A stretch of DNA of 64,000 nt from Pseudomonas citronellolis (GCF_900112375.1 NZ_FOLS01000024.1:62001-126000); one strand, 5' to 3'; shown: positions 7,576 to 15,852, counted from the stretch's first letter. A program made the numbers and translations. The notes: generated by a model not told the origin, from the sequence alone.

Positions 7576-9857
7576 GCCCCGTACACACCCCGTACCGCGA
7601 CATGGAGATCATCGGCGCGCGCAACAATAACCTGTGCAGCGTCACCCTGAAGGTTCCCAAGCACTGCCTTACGGTGTTCACCGGCGTATCCGGCTCGGGG
7701 AAGTCCTCACTGGTGTTCGACACGATCGCGGCCGAGTCCCAGCGCCAGCTCAACGAAAGCCACAGCGCCTTCGTGCGGCACCGGCTGCCGCACTACGGCC
7801 AGCCGCAGGCCGACGCCTTGCGCAATCTGCCAGCATCCATCGTGGTCGATCAGAAACCGCTGGGCGGCAATGCGCGCTCGACGGTAGGGACGGCCTCCGA
7901 CATACAGCCGTTGCTGCGGCTGCTGTTCTCGCGCCTGGGCCAGCCTTTCGTGGGCTACTCGAATGTGTTCTCGTTCAATCACCCGCAGGGGATGTGCCCG
8001 ACCTGCCAGGGGCTGGGCTGGGTGGACGAGCTGGGCCTTGACCTTCTGTTCGACTGCAGCAAGTCCCTGAACCAGGGGGCGATCCGATTCCCCACATTTG
8101 CCCGCGGCACGTTCCGCTGGAAACGCTATGCCTGCTCCGGCCTGTTCGATTGTGACAAGCCGCTGGCCGACTACAGCCCGGACGAATGGCAGACGCTGCT
8201 GTATGCCGACGATCTTGCCGTGAGCAGTCCGCTGCCCGGATGGCCGTCATCGGCGCGGTTTCAGGGTGTTGTTCCGCGCTTTCGGCGCGCCTATCTGGAC
8301 CATGAGCCCAGCCGCCTGACCCCCGCCGAGCGCGAGGGGCTTGCCCGCGTCATCACACGCCAGCGCTGCCCGGACTGCGGGGGCGCGCGGCTCAATCCGG
8401 CCATCCTGTCCTGCAAGATCAACGGCAAGTCCATCGCGGACTGCGCCAGCCTGGAGATTGCCGACCTGTTGGCCTGCATCCGGACGATCGGCGCCGAATC
8501 CGTTGCGACGGTGCTGGCAGCCATCGTCGAAAGACTGGAACAGATGCGCGCCATCGGCCTGGACTACCTCAGCCTGGGCCGGGAGACCGCCAGTTTGTCG
8601 GGTGGGGAATCCCAGCGCGTGAAGATGGTTCGCCACCTGGGCAGCAGCCTGGCCGACATCGCCTACATCTTCGACGAGCCCAGCGTGGGGTTGCATCCGC
8701 GCGATGTCCACCAACTCAACACCTTGCTGCGTGGACTACGCGACAAGGGCAACACCGTCCTGGTGGTGGAGCACGACCCGGACGTCATCGCCATTGCCGA
8801 TCATGTGGTGGACATGGGGCCTGGCGCCGGGAAGGATGGCGGCCAGGTGGTGTACCAGGGCGACTACGCAGGTCTGCGGCAGGCCGATACCCTGACGGGG
8901 CGTTACCTGCGACGGGCCACCCCCCTGAAACGCGAGCCGCGCGCGCCGACGGGGCAGATCGCCTTGCATGGCCTTTCGCTGCACAACCTGCGCGATGTCA
9001 GCGTATCCATACCCACGGGCGTGCTGAGCGTAGTGACGGGCGTTGCCGGCTCCGGTAAAAGCACGCTCGTCAACCGCCTGCTGCCGCGCCATTGCCCGCA
9101 GGCCATCCTGATCGATCAGAAAGGCCTGGGAGGAACGCGGCGTTCGTCGGTGGCAAGCTACGTCTGCGTGCTCGACGAGATTCGCGCGGGCTTTGCGAAG
9201 CCCAGCGGCCAACCCGCCAGCCTGTTCAGCAGCAATGCCCAGGGCGCTTGTCCGGCCTGCAAGGGCCTGGGGCTGGTCCAGACCGACCTTGCTTTCATGG
9301 ACAGCGTGGAAACGCCGTGCGATGCCTGTGGCGCCACGGGGTTCAACGAGGCGGCACGCGCGATCACCTGGCAGGGCTGCAATATCGCCCAGGTTCTGGC
9401 CTTATCGGTGGAGCAGGCGCTGCGGCATTTCCAGTCCTGCCGGGACATTTCCGAACCCTTGCAGCGGCTCTCCAAAGTGGGGCTGGGCTATCTGACGCTG
9501 GGACAGCGCTTGAGCACCCTGTCCGGCGGCGAACGCCAGCGTTTGAAACTGGCGTCCAGATTGGCGGAGGAAGGCAGCCTGTACGTCTTCGACGAGCCTA
9601 CATCCGGTCTGCATATGTCTGATGTCGATCGGCTGCTTGCCATTCTCGACGGTCTCACGCAGCGAGGCGCCACCGTCATCGTGGTTGAGCACAACCTGGA
9701 TGTCATGGCTCATGCCGACTGGTTGATCGAGATGGGGCCGGGAGCAGGCAAGCAAGGCGGGCGGATCATTTTCGAGGGTTTGCCCGCAGCGATGATCAGC
9801 GATCCGGAATCCGTGACGGGGCCATTTCTTCGGCGCCATTTGTCCGGGACGCGGTGA
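7572..9857 (+). CDS. UvrA-like ABC ATPase lacking the UvrB-binding domain
   Basis: A 761-residue UvrA paralogue (UvrA proper is about 940). Two ABC modules are present: Walker A GVSGSGKS at 38-45 and GVAGSGKS near 490, signatures LSGGESQR near 341 and LSGGERQR near 650, and Walker B IFDEPSVG and VFDEPTSG. Zinc-type motifs are seen at CPTC (~142), CPDC (~266), CPAC (~560) and CDAC (~583). The sequence passes directly from LLFSRLGQP to FSFNHPQGMCPTC, so the insert that binds UvrB in canonical UvrA is absent. Such short forms (UvrA2/DrrC-like) are associated with tolerance to DNA-binding drugs rather than standard excision repair. The GTG start overlaps the marR stop. Function in drug tolerance is inference. 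Confidence 0.88.
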   Translation: MSPVHTPYRDMEIIGARNNNLCSVTLKVPKHCLTVFTGVSGSGKSSLVFDTIAAESQRQLNESHSAFVRHRLPHYGQPQADALRNLPASIVVDQKPLGGNARSTVGTASDIQPLLRLLFSRLGQPFVGYSNVFSFNHPQGMCPTCQGLGWVDELGLDLLFDCSKSLNQGAIRFPTFARGTFRWKRYACSGLFDCDKPLADYSPDEWQTLLYADDLAVSSPLPGWPSSARFQGVVPRFRRAYLDHEPSRLTPAEREGLARVITRQRCPDCGGARLNPAILSCKINGKSIADCASLEIADLLACIRTIGAESVATVLAAIVERLEQMRAIGLDYLSLGRETASLSGGESQRVKMVRHLGSSLADIAYIFDEPSVGLHPRDVHQLNTLLRGLRDKGNTVLVVEHDPDVIAIADHVVDMGPGAGKDGGQVVYQGDYAGLRQADTLTGRYLRRATPLKREPRAPTGQIALHGLSLHNLRDVSVSIPTGVLSVVTGVAGSGKSTLVNRLLPRHCPQAILIDQKGLGGTRRSSVASYVCVLDEIRAGFAKPSGQPASLFSSNAQGACPACKGLGLVQTDLAFMDSVETPCDACGATGFNEAARAITWQGCNIAQVLALSVEQALRHFQSCRDISEPLQRLSKVGLGYLTLGQRLSTLSGGERQRLKLASRLAEEGSLYVFDEPTSGLHMSDVDRLLAILDGLTQRGATVIVVEHNLDVMAHADWLIEMGPGAGKQGGRIIFEGLPAAMISDPESVTGPFLRRHLSGTR

Positions 9858-9865
9858 GGTGAGAC

Positions 9866-9949
9866 ATGGAGCTTCGGCACTTGCGCTGCTTCCTGGTCGC
9901 GGCCGAAGAACTACGCTTCTCACGGGCTGCTGAGCGTTTACATATCGAG
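9866..9949 (+). pseudogene. LysR-family regulator, 5' stub only
   Basis: ATG followed by MELRHLRCFLVAAEELRFSR and AAERLHIE, the first helices of a LysR helix-turn-helix. It starts 8 bp after the UvrA-like stop. After RLHIE, where intact family members read QSPLSR, the homology stops and transposase sequence in another frame begins. The remaining ~270 residues are missing, so this is a truncated gene that was probably the third member of the module or the insertion target. Confidence 0.8.
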
Positions 9950-10074
9950 CGACGGGCACACCGATGGCGCGACTGCGAAAACCTCACCTCTGGCAAGCCT
10001 ATCCCGAGACTCTGGTCCAGAGTCTGGCGGTACGCAGGGCTGCGCAACTCTGCGGCATCAACAAGAACGTCGGC
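9950..10074 (+). mobile_element. remnant of an IS1595/ISXO2-type transposase
   Basis: In the frame beginning at 9952 the DNA encodes TGTPMARLRKPHLWQAYPET, then LVQSLAVRRAAQLCGINKN. This matches the helix-turn-helix segment after the zinc ribbon in IS1595-group transposases (TGTPLARLR, then RxAA..CGIxKNT). Only about 40 codons survive, both ends are cut, and no terminal repeats are visible. It joins the LysR stub directly to a REP family B half-site. Confidence 0.65.
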
Positions 10075-10103
10075 CGCATGGGTATCGCTGCGCTCAACCC
10101 ATC

Positions 10104-10362
10104 CTACGTTCTGGCTCCCTGTACCCGCCCGCCTGAGTCGCTGCCCTGTGCCTGTCGTTGGTGCAGGGCCTTGCCCAGTATCCGTGCCACTAGCTCGTCC
10201 TTGCCTTGCTTGTAGGCCTTGCGGTCGGTAGCGAACTGCTCGGCGAGCCGTTCCTTGAGGTGCTGGTATGCGGATGGCTGCGCAGCCAGTTGCGGAAGAT
10301 CAGGTGGCGGTCGGCTTCGGCGTTGCTCCAGCGTTGGCCGTCGAAGGTGGGGGCTGGGTCAT
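10104..10362 (-). pseudogene. decayed second copy of the GrpB-family gene
   Basis: The segment 10076-10383 repeats 6012-6660 with the same order and orientation: the REP half, the gene 3' end (GCCTTGCCCAGTATCCG), the GTTGCGGAAGATCAGGTGGC stretch, then the 5' end (GCTCCAGCGTTGGCCGTCGA). Roughly 320 bp of the middle (equivalent to about 6265-6588) is missing, and small indels break the frame. It marks the far border of the MarR/UvrA-like module as a diverged direct repeat of its near border. Confidence 0.85.
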
Positions 10363-10387
10363 GGGGTGTCCTGGTTGAGGGGTTGAC

Positions 10388-10481
10388 TGTAGGAGCGAGC
10401 TTGCTCGCGAACGTGTTATCCGGTGATTGCGGAGTTTGGGCGGTTCGTGAGCAAGAACTAGGCGTCCCCCTCGCTCCTACG
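10388..10481. repeat. REP family A inverted pair, second arm with insertion variant
   Basis: The forward arm TGTAGGAGCGAGCTTGCTCG is standard. The reverse arm carries extra bases: it reads (reverse complement) GTAGGAGCGAGGGGGACGCC then TAGTTCTTGCTC, the same variant seen at 53010-53048. Confidence 0.75.
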
Positions 10482-10496
10482 AAAAGCGTGCGCTAG

Positions 10497-11171
10497 CTAT
10501 TTCACGGGGAAGTCGAAGGCGGTGTTGGGGTAGGGCTCTTGCTTCAACGTGTAGTGCCACCACTCGTTGGCGTAGGGTTCGAAGCCGTGGCGTTGCATGG
10601 CGCTGCGCAGGGTTTCGCGGTTGCGCGTCTGTTGCACGGTGATCAGGTTGGTGCCGTGGTGGGAGATGGGGCCGAAGAAGTCGAAGTGGCTGCCCATGTC
10701 CAGTTCCTGGCCGGTCCTGGCATCGACCAGTGTGAGGTCCACCGTGCTGCCGCGGCAGTGGGCGGATTTCTTGGCGATGTAGCCGTCGCGGAACAGTGCC
10801 GCCTTGTCCAGGTGCGGGTAGTAGCGGTCCTTGGTGCGGGTGTCGGCCAGGTCTGCGGCCCAGCGCTGGAAGTGGGCCACGGCGCGTTGCGGGCGGTAGC
10901 CGTCGAAGAGTTTCAGTTGCAGGCCGCTCAGGGCGACGTCGCGTTCCACCTCGGCCAGGGCCGTGGCCGCTTCCTTCGTGAGGATCACCCGTGGGCTTTC
11001 GTAGCCGTCGATGCGGCTGCCGACGAAGTTGTCGCCGCTGTAGTAGCGCGCTTCGTAATGGGCGTGCTGCAGCACCTGGTCGAGGTAGACGAAGCCGGGT
11101 TGCGCCGGCTGGTCGGCGTTGGCGCCGAGGCTGGCCAGCAGCAGGAGCAGGGCGAGGGCGTGGCGGAGCAT
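10497..11171 (-). CDS. VanX/DdpX-like D-alanyl-D-alanine dipeptidase, exported
   Basis: A zinc dipeptidase of the peptidase M15D (VanX) family, 224 residues, with an N-terminal signal peptide (LALLLLLASLGANA) pointing to the periplasm. Zinc and catalytic residues are visible: SAHCRGSTVD (H138, D145), EWWH (E203, H206) and GYRP (R93). Periplasmic location suggests cell-wall peptide turnover or nutrient recycling rather than glycopeptide resistance, because no vanA/vanH partners are nearby. No operon partner; upstream is the divergent chemoreceptor gene. Confidence 0.92.
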   Translation of the reverse strand: MLRHALALLLLLASLGANADQPAQPGFVYLDQVLQHAHYEARYYSGDNFVGSRIDGYESPRVILTKEAATALAEVERDVALSGLQLKLFDGYRPQRAVAHFQRWAADLADTRTKDRYYPHLDKAALFRDGYIAKKSAHCRGSTVDLTLVDARTGQELDMGSHFDFFGPISHHGTNLITVQQTRNRETLRSAMQRHGFEPYANEWWHYTLKQEPYPNTAFDFPVK

Positions 11172-11361
11172 CCGGCCTCCGGGCGTGGGGTTTCTTTCAC
11201 CCTAGCAGCCCTTTCCTGGGACGCATCTCTCGAAATGGCGGGATTTTTCCTACTCAATCCTCAGGTCCAGTTCCTCCCGGGTGGGCCGATCCATTCGCCG
11301 AGACGAGCGGATCGCGGTTGTGCGGTCCGCGCACGAGTTCGAGCAGCCCAGGAGAGATGCG

Positions 11362-12987
11362 ATGCTCAACCAGATCCGCGTACGTACCCGCCTGCTGTCG
11401 CTGGCGTTCCTGCCCCTGCTGGTGCTGGCCGGGGTGATGGCGCTGGCGGCGTACAACGCCGACCGGCTCAACGATGATTTCGACGAGCTGTTCAACGACC
11501 GCATGCGCCCGGTGAACCGGCTCAACCTGATCTCCAACGCCTATGCGGTGAACATGGTGGATGCGCTGCACAAGTACCGCTCCGGGGTGATCGACGTAGA
11601 CGATTTGCGCGGCGCCATCGGCGGGGCGCGCAAGACCATCGCGGACTCCTGGCGCCTGGTGCAGGACAGCAAGATGACCGATGCCGAGCAGCAGATGGTG
11701 GCCGGCATCCGCGCGCGCATGGCCGCGGTGGACAAGCTGGTGGACGCGCTGCAGGCGCAGACCGACGGCAGCCTGCGCGGCGAGAGCGACGCCGGCTTCA
11801 TCCGGCGCCTGTATGCGGCCTTCGACCCGCTGGGGGATGCGCTGGAGGAGCTGGCCCAGCTGCAGGTCCGCGAGGGCGAAAGGCTGAGCCAGGCCTCCAC
11901 CGCGCGTTACCAGGCGATGAAGGCCAGCTTCGTGGCCATCGCCGTGGTGGTGCTGGTCGGCATGCTGCTGTTCAGCCTGCTGGTCAGCCGCTCGATCAAC
12001 CGCCCGCTGGAACAACTGGGCCGGACCATCGCCACGGTGCAGCGCAATTCCGACCTGAGCCTGCGCGCCGAGGCCGTGGGCCGCGACGAGCTGGCGCAGA
12101 CCGCCCAGGCCTTCAACACCATGCTCGAACACTTCCAGCGGCTGATCCGCCACCTGGGCGGCGCCTCGGTGCAGCTGGCCAGCGCGTCGGAGGAGATGAG
12201 CGCCATCAGCGCCCAGGTCAGCGATGCCGCCAACGGCCAGGGCGACCAGACCGCCATGGTCGCCACCGCCGTGCACGAGATGAGCGCCGCGGTGCAGCAG
12301 GTGGCGGAGAACGCCCTGGACATGGCGCGGGTGGCCGAGGACGTGCGCCGCGAGGCGCATCAGGGCACCGAGCTGGTGGAGGCCAACCTGGGCGCCATCG
12401 AGCGTCTGTCGCAGGCGGTGCAGGAGAGCGCCGAGGTGATCGACCGCCTGCACAGCCAGAGCGACGAGATCGGCAGCGTGCTGGGGGTGATCCAGAGCAT
12501 CGCCGAGCAGACCAACCTGCTGGCGCTCAACGCCGCCATCGAGGCGGCGCGGGCCGGCGAGGCCGGGCGCGGGTTCGCCGTGGTGGCCGACGAGGTGCGC
12601 AGCCTGGCGAGCAACACGCAGAAGGCCACCGAGTCGATCCGCGGCATGATCGATTCGCTGCAGAGCGGCGCGCGCCAGGCGGTGGGCGTGATGCAGGAAT
12701 CCCGCGAGCGGGCCGGGGACAGCGTGCGGCATTCGCGCGAGTCCGGCGAGGCGCTGCGGCACATCGCCAATGCCATCGACCGCATCGCCGACGGCAACGC
12801 GCAGATTTCCACCGCCACCGAGGAGCAGACGGCGGTGGCCCATGAGATCAGCCAGAACATCACCCAGCTCAACGACAGCATCCAGAGCGTGGTGGAGAAC
12901 GCCGAGCAGAGCGCCGCGGCGAGCCTGGAGCTGGCGCGCCTGGCGGTCGAGCAACAGCAGCAGTTGGCGGGCTTCCGGGTGGACTAG
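11362..12987 (+). CDS. methyl-accepting chemotaxis protein
   Basis: A 541-residue transmembrane chemoreceptor. Order: TM1 at about 11-31, periplasmic four-helix-bundle-type sensor (about 32-188), TM2 near 190-211, HAMP (about 212-265, [11 protein letters not shown]), and a cytoplasmic signalling coiled coil with the highly conserved hairpin [20 protein letters not shown] followed by [12 protein letters not shown] (about 378-410). The ATG at 11362 follows GGAGA; an upstream in-frame ATG at 11281 would add 27 charged residues before TM1 and is unlikely. The ligand cannot be told from sequence. No che genes are nearby, as is usual for orphan receptors in Pseudomonas. Confidence 0.95.
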   Translation: MLNQIRVRTRLLSLAFLPLLVLAGVMALAAYNADRLNDDFDELFNDRMRPVNRLNLISNAYAVNMVDALHKYRSGVIDVDDLRGAIGGARKTIADSWRLVQDSKMTDAEQQMVAGIRARMAAVDKLVDALQAQTDGSLRGESDAGFIRRLYAAFDPLGDALEELAQLQVREGERLSQASTARYQAMKASFVAIAVVVLVGMLLFSLLVSRSINRPLEQLGRTIATVQRNSDLSLRAEAVGRDELAQTAQAFNTMLEHFQRLIRHLGGASVQLASASEEMSAISAQVSDAANGQGDQTAMVATAVHEMSAAVQQVAENALDMARVAEDVRREAHQGTELVEANLGAIERLSQAVQESAEVIDRLHSQSDEIGSVLGVIQSIAEQTNLLALNAAIEAARAGEAGRGFAVVADEVRSLASNTQKATESIRGMIDSLQSGARQAVGVMQESRERAGDSVRHSRESGEALRHIANAIDRIADGNAQISTATEEQTAVAHEISQNITQLNDSIQSVVENAEQSAAASLELARLAVEQQQQLAGFRVD

Positions 12988-12994
12988 GGCGCCC

Positions 12995-13201
12995 TTACTG
13001 GCCCATCAGCAGGCGCTGCTGCTGGGACGAGAAGCCGCCCTGTTGCTGGAACTGCGCGCCCATCATGGGCTGCCGTTCGACGTCGTCGAGGCCGAAGGAT
13101 TCCTTCACCGGCGACTCGATGGCGCCGAGGTTGTAGCTGCTCTGCCCGGCACAGCCGGAGAGGGCGAGCAGGGCGAGGACGAGCGCGGGAAGCCGGGGCA
13201 T
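12995..13201 (-). CDS. small predicted lipoprotein, 68 aa
   Basis: Begins MPRLPALVLALLALSGCAGQ with a clear lipobox (LSGC, Cys16), so the mature protein is about 53 residues and lipid-anchored. The mature part is Gln-rich (QFQQQGGFSSQQQRLLMGQ) and includes NLGAIESPVKESFGLDDVERQ. Function unknown. It is convergent with the chemoreceptor gene (7 bp apart). Confidence 0.75.
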   Translation of the reverse strand: MPRLPALVLALLALSGCAGQSSYNLGAIESPVKESFGLDDVERQPMMGAQFQQQGGFSSQQQRLLMGQ

Positions 13202-13273
13202 GGTGGACTCCTTCTGTGGGGGAGCTTGCGGATCGCACAGCCTAGGCCGGCGAAGATTATGGCTGGCTTAAGC

Positions 13274-13738
13274 TCAGTCGCGGCGCAGGGCCTGGACGTC
13301 GTTGCCCTCGGGGTCGAAGGCATCCAGGCGCATGCGTTCGGCGAAGGCCTCCAGCGCCGCCTGGCCGCTGACGAAGCCGGCCTTGGCGGCGGCCCAGTCG
13401 TCCGGGCGCAGGCGCACCATCCAGCCTTCGCCGTAGCAGTCGAGGTTGATCAGCCCGGGGCGGCGCTGCACTTCCTCGTTGCTTACCAGCAGGGTGCCGG
13501 CCAGCGGGCAGCGGGCCGAAGAGGCGGCCTTGGCGAACTCCACCACGCCGAAGCTGCGGTCGTGCTCGATGTGCCAGCCGTCGCGCTTGGGGGTGAAGGC
13601 GAAGATCTGCCCGTAGAGCGCGCAGCCATAGGCGCTCAGGCCGAGGGTCACGGCGCCGTCGGCTTCTTCGCGCAGCCACAGGTTGTAGTCCGGGGCGTAG
13701 AGCAGGTCGTCGGGGAATTCCAGGCCATGCAGTTTCAC
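13274..13738 (-). CDS. GcvH-like (lipoyl-carrier-type) protein
   Basis: A 154-residue protein resembling glycine-cleavage H protein. The GTG at 13738 (KLHGLEFPDDLLYAPDYNLW) is the start and overlaps the DsrE-like gene stop by 4 bp. The lipoylation loop is visible: FGVVEFAKAASSARCPLAG aligns with the H-protein loop VVESVKAAS..SPLSG, with K70 at the lipoyl-lysine position. No gcvP or gcvT is present, so it is unlikely to serve glycine cleavage. Pairing with a DsrE-like protein recalls lipoate-binding proteins (LbpA) of sulfur-oxidising systems, but no hdr-like genes are seen; the role is open. Confidence 0.75.
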   Translation of the reverse strand: MKLHGLEFPDDLLYAPDYNLWLREEADGAVTLGLSAYGCALYGQIFAFTPKRDGWHIEHDRSFGVVEFAKAASSARCPLAGTLLVSNEEVQRRPGLINLDCYGEGWMVRLRPDDWAAAKAGFVSGQAALEAFAERMRLDAFDPEGNDVQALRRD

Positions 13739-14109
13739 AGGGTCAGCACCCGGTCGTATTCGAGGATCATCCGCGCCAGTTCGCCGCCGCTGGCGATTTC
13801 GTCGATTTCGCCGATCAGCGCGCTTTCGTCGATGGGCACGCCGGGGGCGCGGCACATCAGCAGGCGCGCGCCGGCTTCCTTGGCCTGCTGGATGAAGTGG
13901 CTGAGCGGTTCGCCGCCAGGGGCGGCGTAGAGGTTGTCCACCACGTCCTGGCGCGCCAGTTGCACGCCCTCGCCGCTGAGGAAGAGCGTCACCTCGGCGT
14001 CCATGCAGGCCAGCAGGGTGGCGGTGTAGAAGGGCGCGGCGCAGCGCGCCGGGGTGCTCGGGCCGCTGCTGACGATGATCAGCACGCGCTGGATGTCAGG
14101 CTGGTCCAA
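13735..14109 (-). CDS. DsrE/F-like family protein
   Basis: A 124-residue cytoplasmic protein of the DsrE fold: VLIIVSSGPSTPARCAAPFY at the N-terminus, LLACMDAEVTLFLSGEGVQL, and RLLMCRAPG, where DsrE/TusD relatives carry a sulfur-binding cysteine. Members transfer sulfane sulfur or are of unknown function. The start is probably TTG at 14109, preceded by GGAGA at a proper distance. It overlaps the upstream GNAT gene by 15 bp and the downstream GcvH-like gene by 4 bp, so the three are one transcript. Confidence 0.75.
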   Translation of the reverse strand: MDQPDIQRVLIIVSSGPSTPARCAAPFYTATLLACMDAEVTLFLSGEGVQLARQDVVDNLYAAPGGEPLSHFIQQAKEAGARLLMCRAPGVPIDESALIGEIDEIASGGELARMILEYDRVLTL

Positions 14110-14581
14110 GGGCTTTCTCCATCTGCACCAGGGCCACGCGGCGGCCGTCCGGCGTCTGGCGCTCGACGATGCCTACCGGGCGATAGCCCAGGCCGGCGTA
14201 GAGCAGCAGGCCGCCGGCGTTGTCGTTGAAGCAGGAGATTTTCATCAGCGGTGCAGCGTAGTCACGCCGGGCGAGGTCTTCCATGACGCCGATCAGGTAG
14301 CGCGCCACGCCGTGCCCGCGGGCCCAGGGCGCGACCATCATGTTGCCCAGCGCGCAGTACTCGCCGGGCAGGCTCTGGTAGAAGTTGGCGAAGCCGGCGG
14401 CGCGGCCGTCGAGCAGGGCCAGGGTACTGGCGCGGCGCTCGGCCACGGCGGCGGCCAGCTGTTCGACACTGAACGGCCACCGGGCCTTGGGGTAGGCGTA
14501 GAAAAGCTCGTCGGCATCACGTACGAAGCCGGCCACCTCGGCGAGGTCGCCGGCTTCCACGGGGCGATGCTGCAGGCTCAT
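14096..14581 (-). CDS. GNAT-family N-acetyltransferase
   Basis: A 161-residue acetyltransferase. The acetyl-CoA-binding region is seen in LGNMMVAPWARGHGVARYLI (motif A, about residues 77-96), followed by KISCFNDNAGGLLLYAGLGY, the typical NxxA...LYxxxGF-like element. The N-terminus MSLQHRPVEAGDLAEVAGFV matches family starts. The ATG at 14581 overlaps the stop of the DUF4136 gene (ATGA) and the 3' end overlaps the DsrE-like gene. The substrate is unknown. Confidence 0.88.
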   Translation of the reverse strand: MSLQHRPVEAGDLAEVAGFVRDADELFYAYPKARWPFSVEQLAAAVAERRASTLALLDGRAAGFANFYQSLPGEYCALGNMMVAPWARGHGVARYLIGVMEDLARRDYAAPLMKISCFNDNAGGLLLYAGLGYRPVGIVERQTPDGRRVALVQMEKALGPA

Positions 14582-15150
14582 CCGCGTGGCGGGTACTGGG
14601 CGAGGACCTTCTGCACGGTCTCGCGGATCGCCGCTTCGCGCTCGGCCGGGGTCGGCGGGCTGCTGCGCATGATCTGCTCGCCGCTGCCGCGCCACACCAA
14701 TTTGCCGTCCTTGCCGTCGAGCAGGTCGACCTGGATGGTGGCGACCTTGTAGGTCACGGTGCGCGACTCGGCCATCGCCGGGCCGCCCCAGTAGCCGCCC
14801 CAATAACCGTTCCAGTAGCCGCCGGTGTAGGTGGTGACCTGGTCCTGGCGCTGGTCGACGATCAGGTAGGCGCGCACCGTCACGTCGGGCGCGGCGCTGC
14901 CCTGAGTCGGGCGCAGGCCGCGCTGGTCGAGCTGGTCGGCCACCGCCGAGCGGATGCGCTGCTCGGTGAGGTCGCTCTTGATGCGCGGGTCGTCCGGGCG
15001 GTATTCGAAGGCCGGTTGCGCCCAGGCCCAGCTGCGGTACGCGGCGAAATCGCGGCTGGAATCGTAGTCGCGGTTGAGGTTGACGGTCTCACAGGCGGCC
15101 AGGCCCAGCAGCAGGCCCAGCAACAACAGACGGCGGATCATGATCGGCAT
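14578..15150 (-). CDS. DUF4136 lipoprotein (first copy)
   Basis: A 190-residue lipoprotein with lipobox LAAC (RLLLLGLLLGLAACETV). The DUF4136 pattern is visible: YDSSRDFAAYRSWAWAQP at the start of the mature protein, then DLTEQRIRSAVADQLDQRGL, a Tyr/Gly/Trp-rich centre (GGYWNGYWGGYWGG), and a C-terminal ETVQKVLAQYPP. DUF4136 proteins are outer-membrane-type lipoproteins of unknown function. First gene of a four-gene overlapping operon with GNAT, DsrE-like and GcvH-like genes. Confidence 0.88.
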   Translation of the reverse strand: MPIMIRRLLLLGLLLGLAACETVNLNRDYDSSRDFAAYRSWAWAQPAFEYRPDDPRIKSDLTEQRIRSAVADQLDQRGLRPTQGSAAPDVTVRAYLIVDQRQDQVTTYTGGYWNGYWGGYWGGPAMAESRTVTYKVATIQVDLLDGKDGKLVWRGSGEQIMRSSPPTPAEREAAIRETVQKVLAQYPPRG

Positions 15151-15261
15151 ACTCCAGACAGAGTCTTCATCGAAGCTCAGAGCGTGCGCAAAGGCAAGTG
15201 GCGGAATGCCTCGAAATGGCCCTATTCCGCAGTTTTCTGGCAGGAAAGCCGGACAAGCGCC

Positions 15262-15852
15262 TCAGTGCGGCGGGTAGCCCGACAACGCCTTGCGCACCGC
15301 TTCGCGCAGCCCGCGGGCCTGTTCGCTCTGGTTGCCGCTGGGCTGGTATTCGGCCGAGGCCACCCAGACGGCGTGGTTGTCGCGGGCGTCGTAGAGTTCG
15401 ATGCGCACCACGTTGACCTGCACTATGTAGGTCCGCGTCACCGGGATGGAGGCGCCGTACCAGGGATCGTTCCAGCCGCCGTAGTAGCCGCCGCCGTAGT
15501 AGTCGGTGACCTGGCGGGTGCGCTGCTCGCTGCTGACCCGCGCGCTCACGCGCAGGTCCGGCGTGGCGCCAGGGCGCGCCGGGCGCAGGCCGACCTGGTC
15601 GAGGCCTTCGCTGACCGCGTCCTGCAGCGAGCTGCCGTAGGTGGTGGCGCCGCTGGGCGCGCCGGTCCAGTTCCACGAGCGGTAGCGGCCGTAGTCCGGC
15701 GGCGCGGCCGGGTAGGCGCCGGGATCGAAGCCCGGGGCGCTGGCCTGGGCTGGCACCGGGGGCGGCGGCAGCGACTGGTTGGTGTAGGGATTCTGGCTCT
15801 GGCAGGCGGCCAGCGCGGCGAGCAGCGGCAGCAGGATCAGGCGTGGCAACAT
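15262..15852 (-). CDS. DUF4136 lipoprotein (second copy)
   Basis: A 196-residue paralogue of the neighbouring lipoprotein, 111 bp away and in the same direction. Lipobox LAAC (LLPLLAALAACQSQ), a proline-rich linker (SLPPPPVPAQASAPG), then DYGRYRSWNWTG, LQDAVSEGLDQVGLRPA, a Gly/Tyr-rich centre (YYGGGYYGGWNDPW) and the end REAVRKALSGYPP. The shared layout points to tandem duplication followed by divergence. Function unknown; both would sit in the cell envelope. Confidence 0.88.
   Translation of the reverse strand: MLPRLILLPLLAALAACQSQNPYTNQSLPPPPVPAQASAPGFDPGAYPAAPPDYGRYRSWNWTGAPSGATTYGSSLQDAVSEGLDQVGLRPARPGATPDLRVSARVSSEQRTRQVTDYYGGGYYGGWNDPWYGASIPVTRTYIVQVNVVRIELYDARDNHAVWVASAEYQPSGNQSEQARGLREAVRKALSGYPPH

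Noticed and set aside
10497-11171. Vancomycin resistance (vanX)
   Set aside because: Signal peptide, no vanR/S/H/A, Gram-negative context; a cell-wall peptide or nutrient role fits better.
13274-13738. Glycine cleavage system as the role of the GcvH-like protein
   Set aside because: No gcvT, gcvP or glyA nearby, and the gene is coupled to a DsrE-like gene instead.
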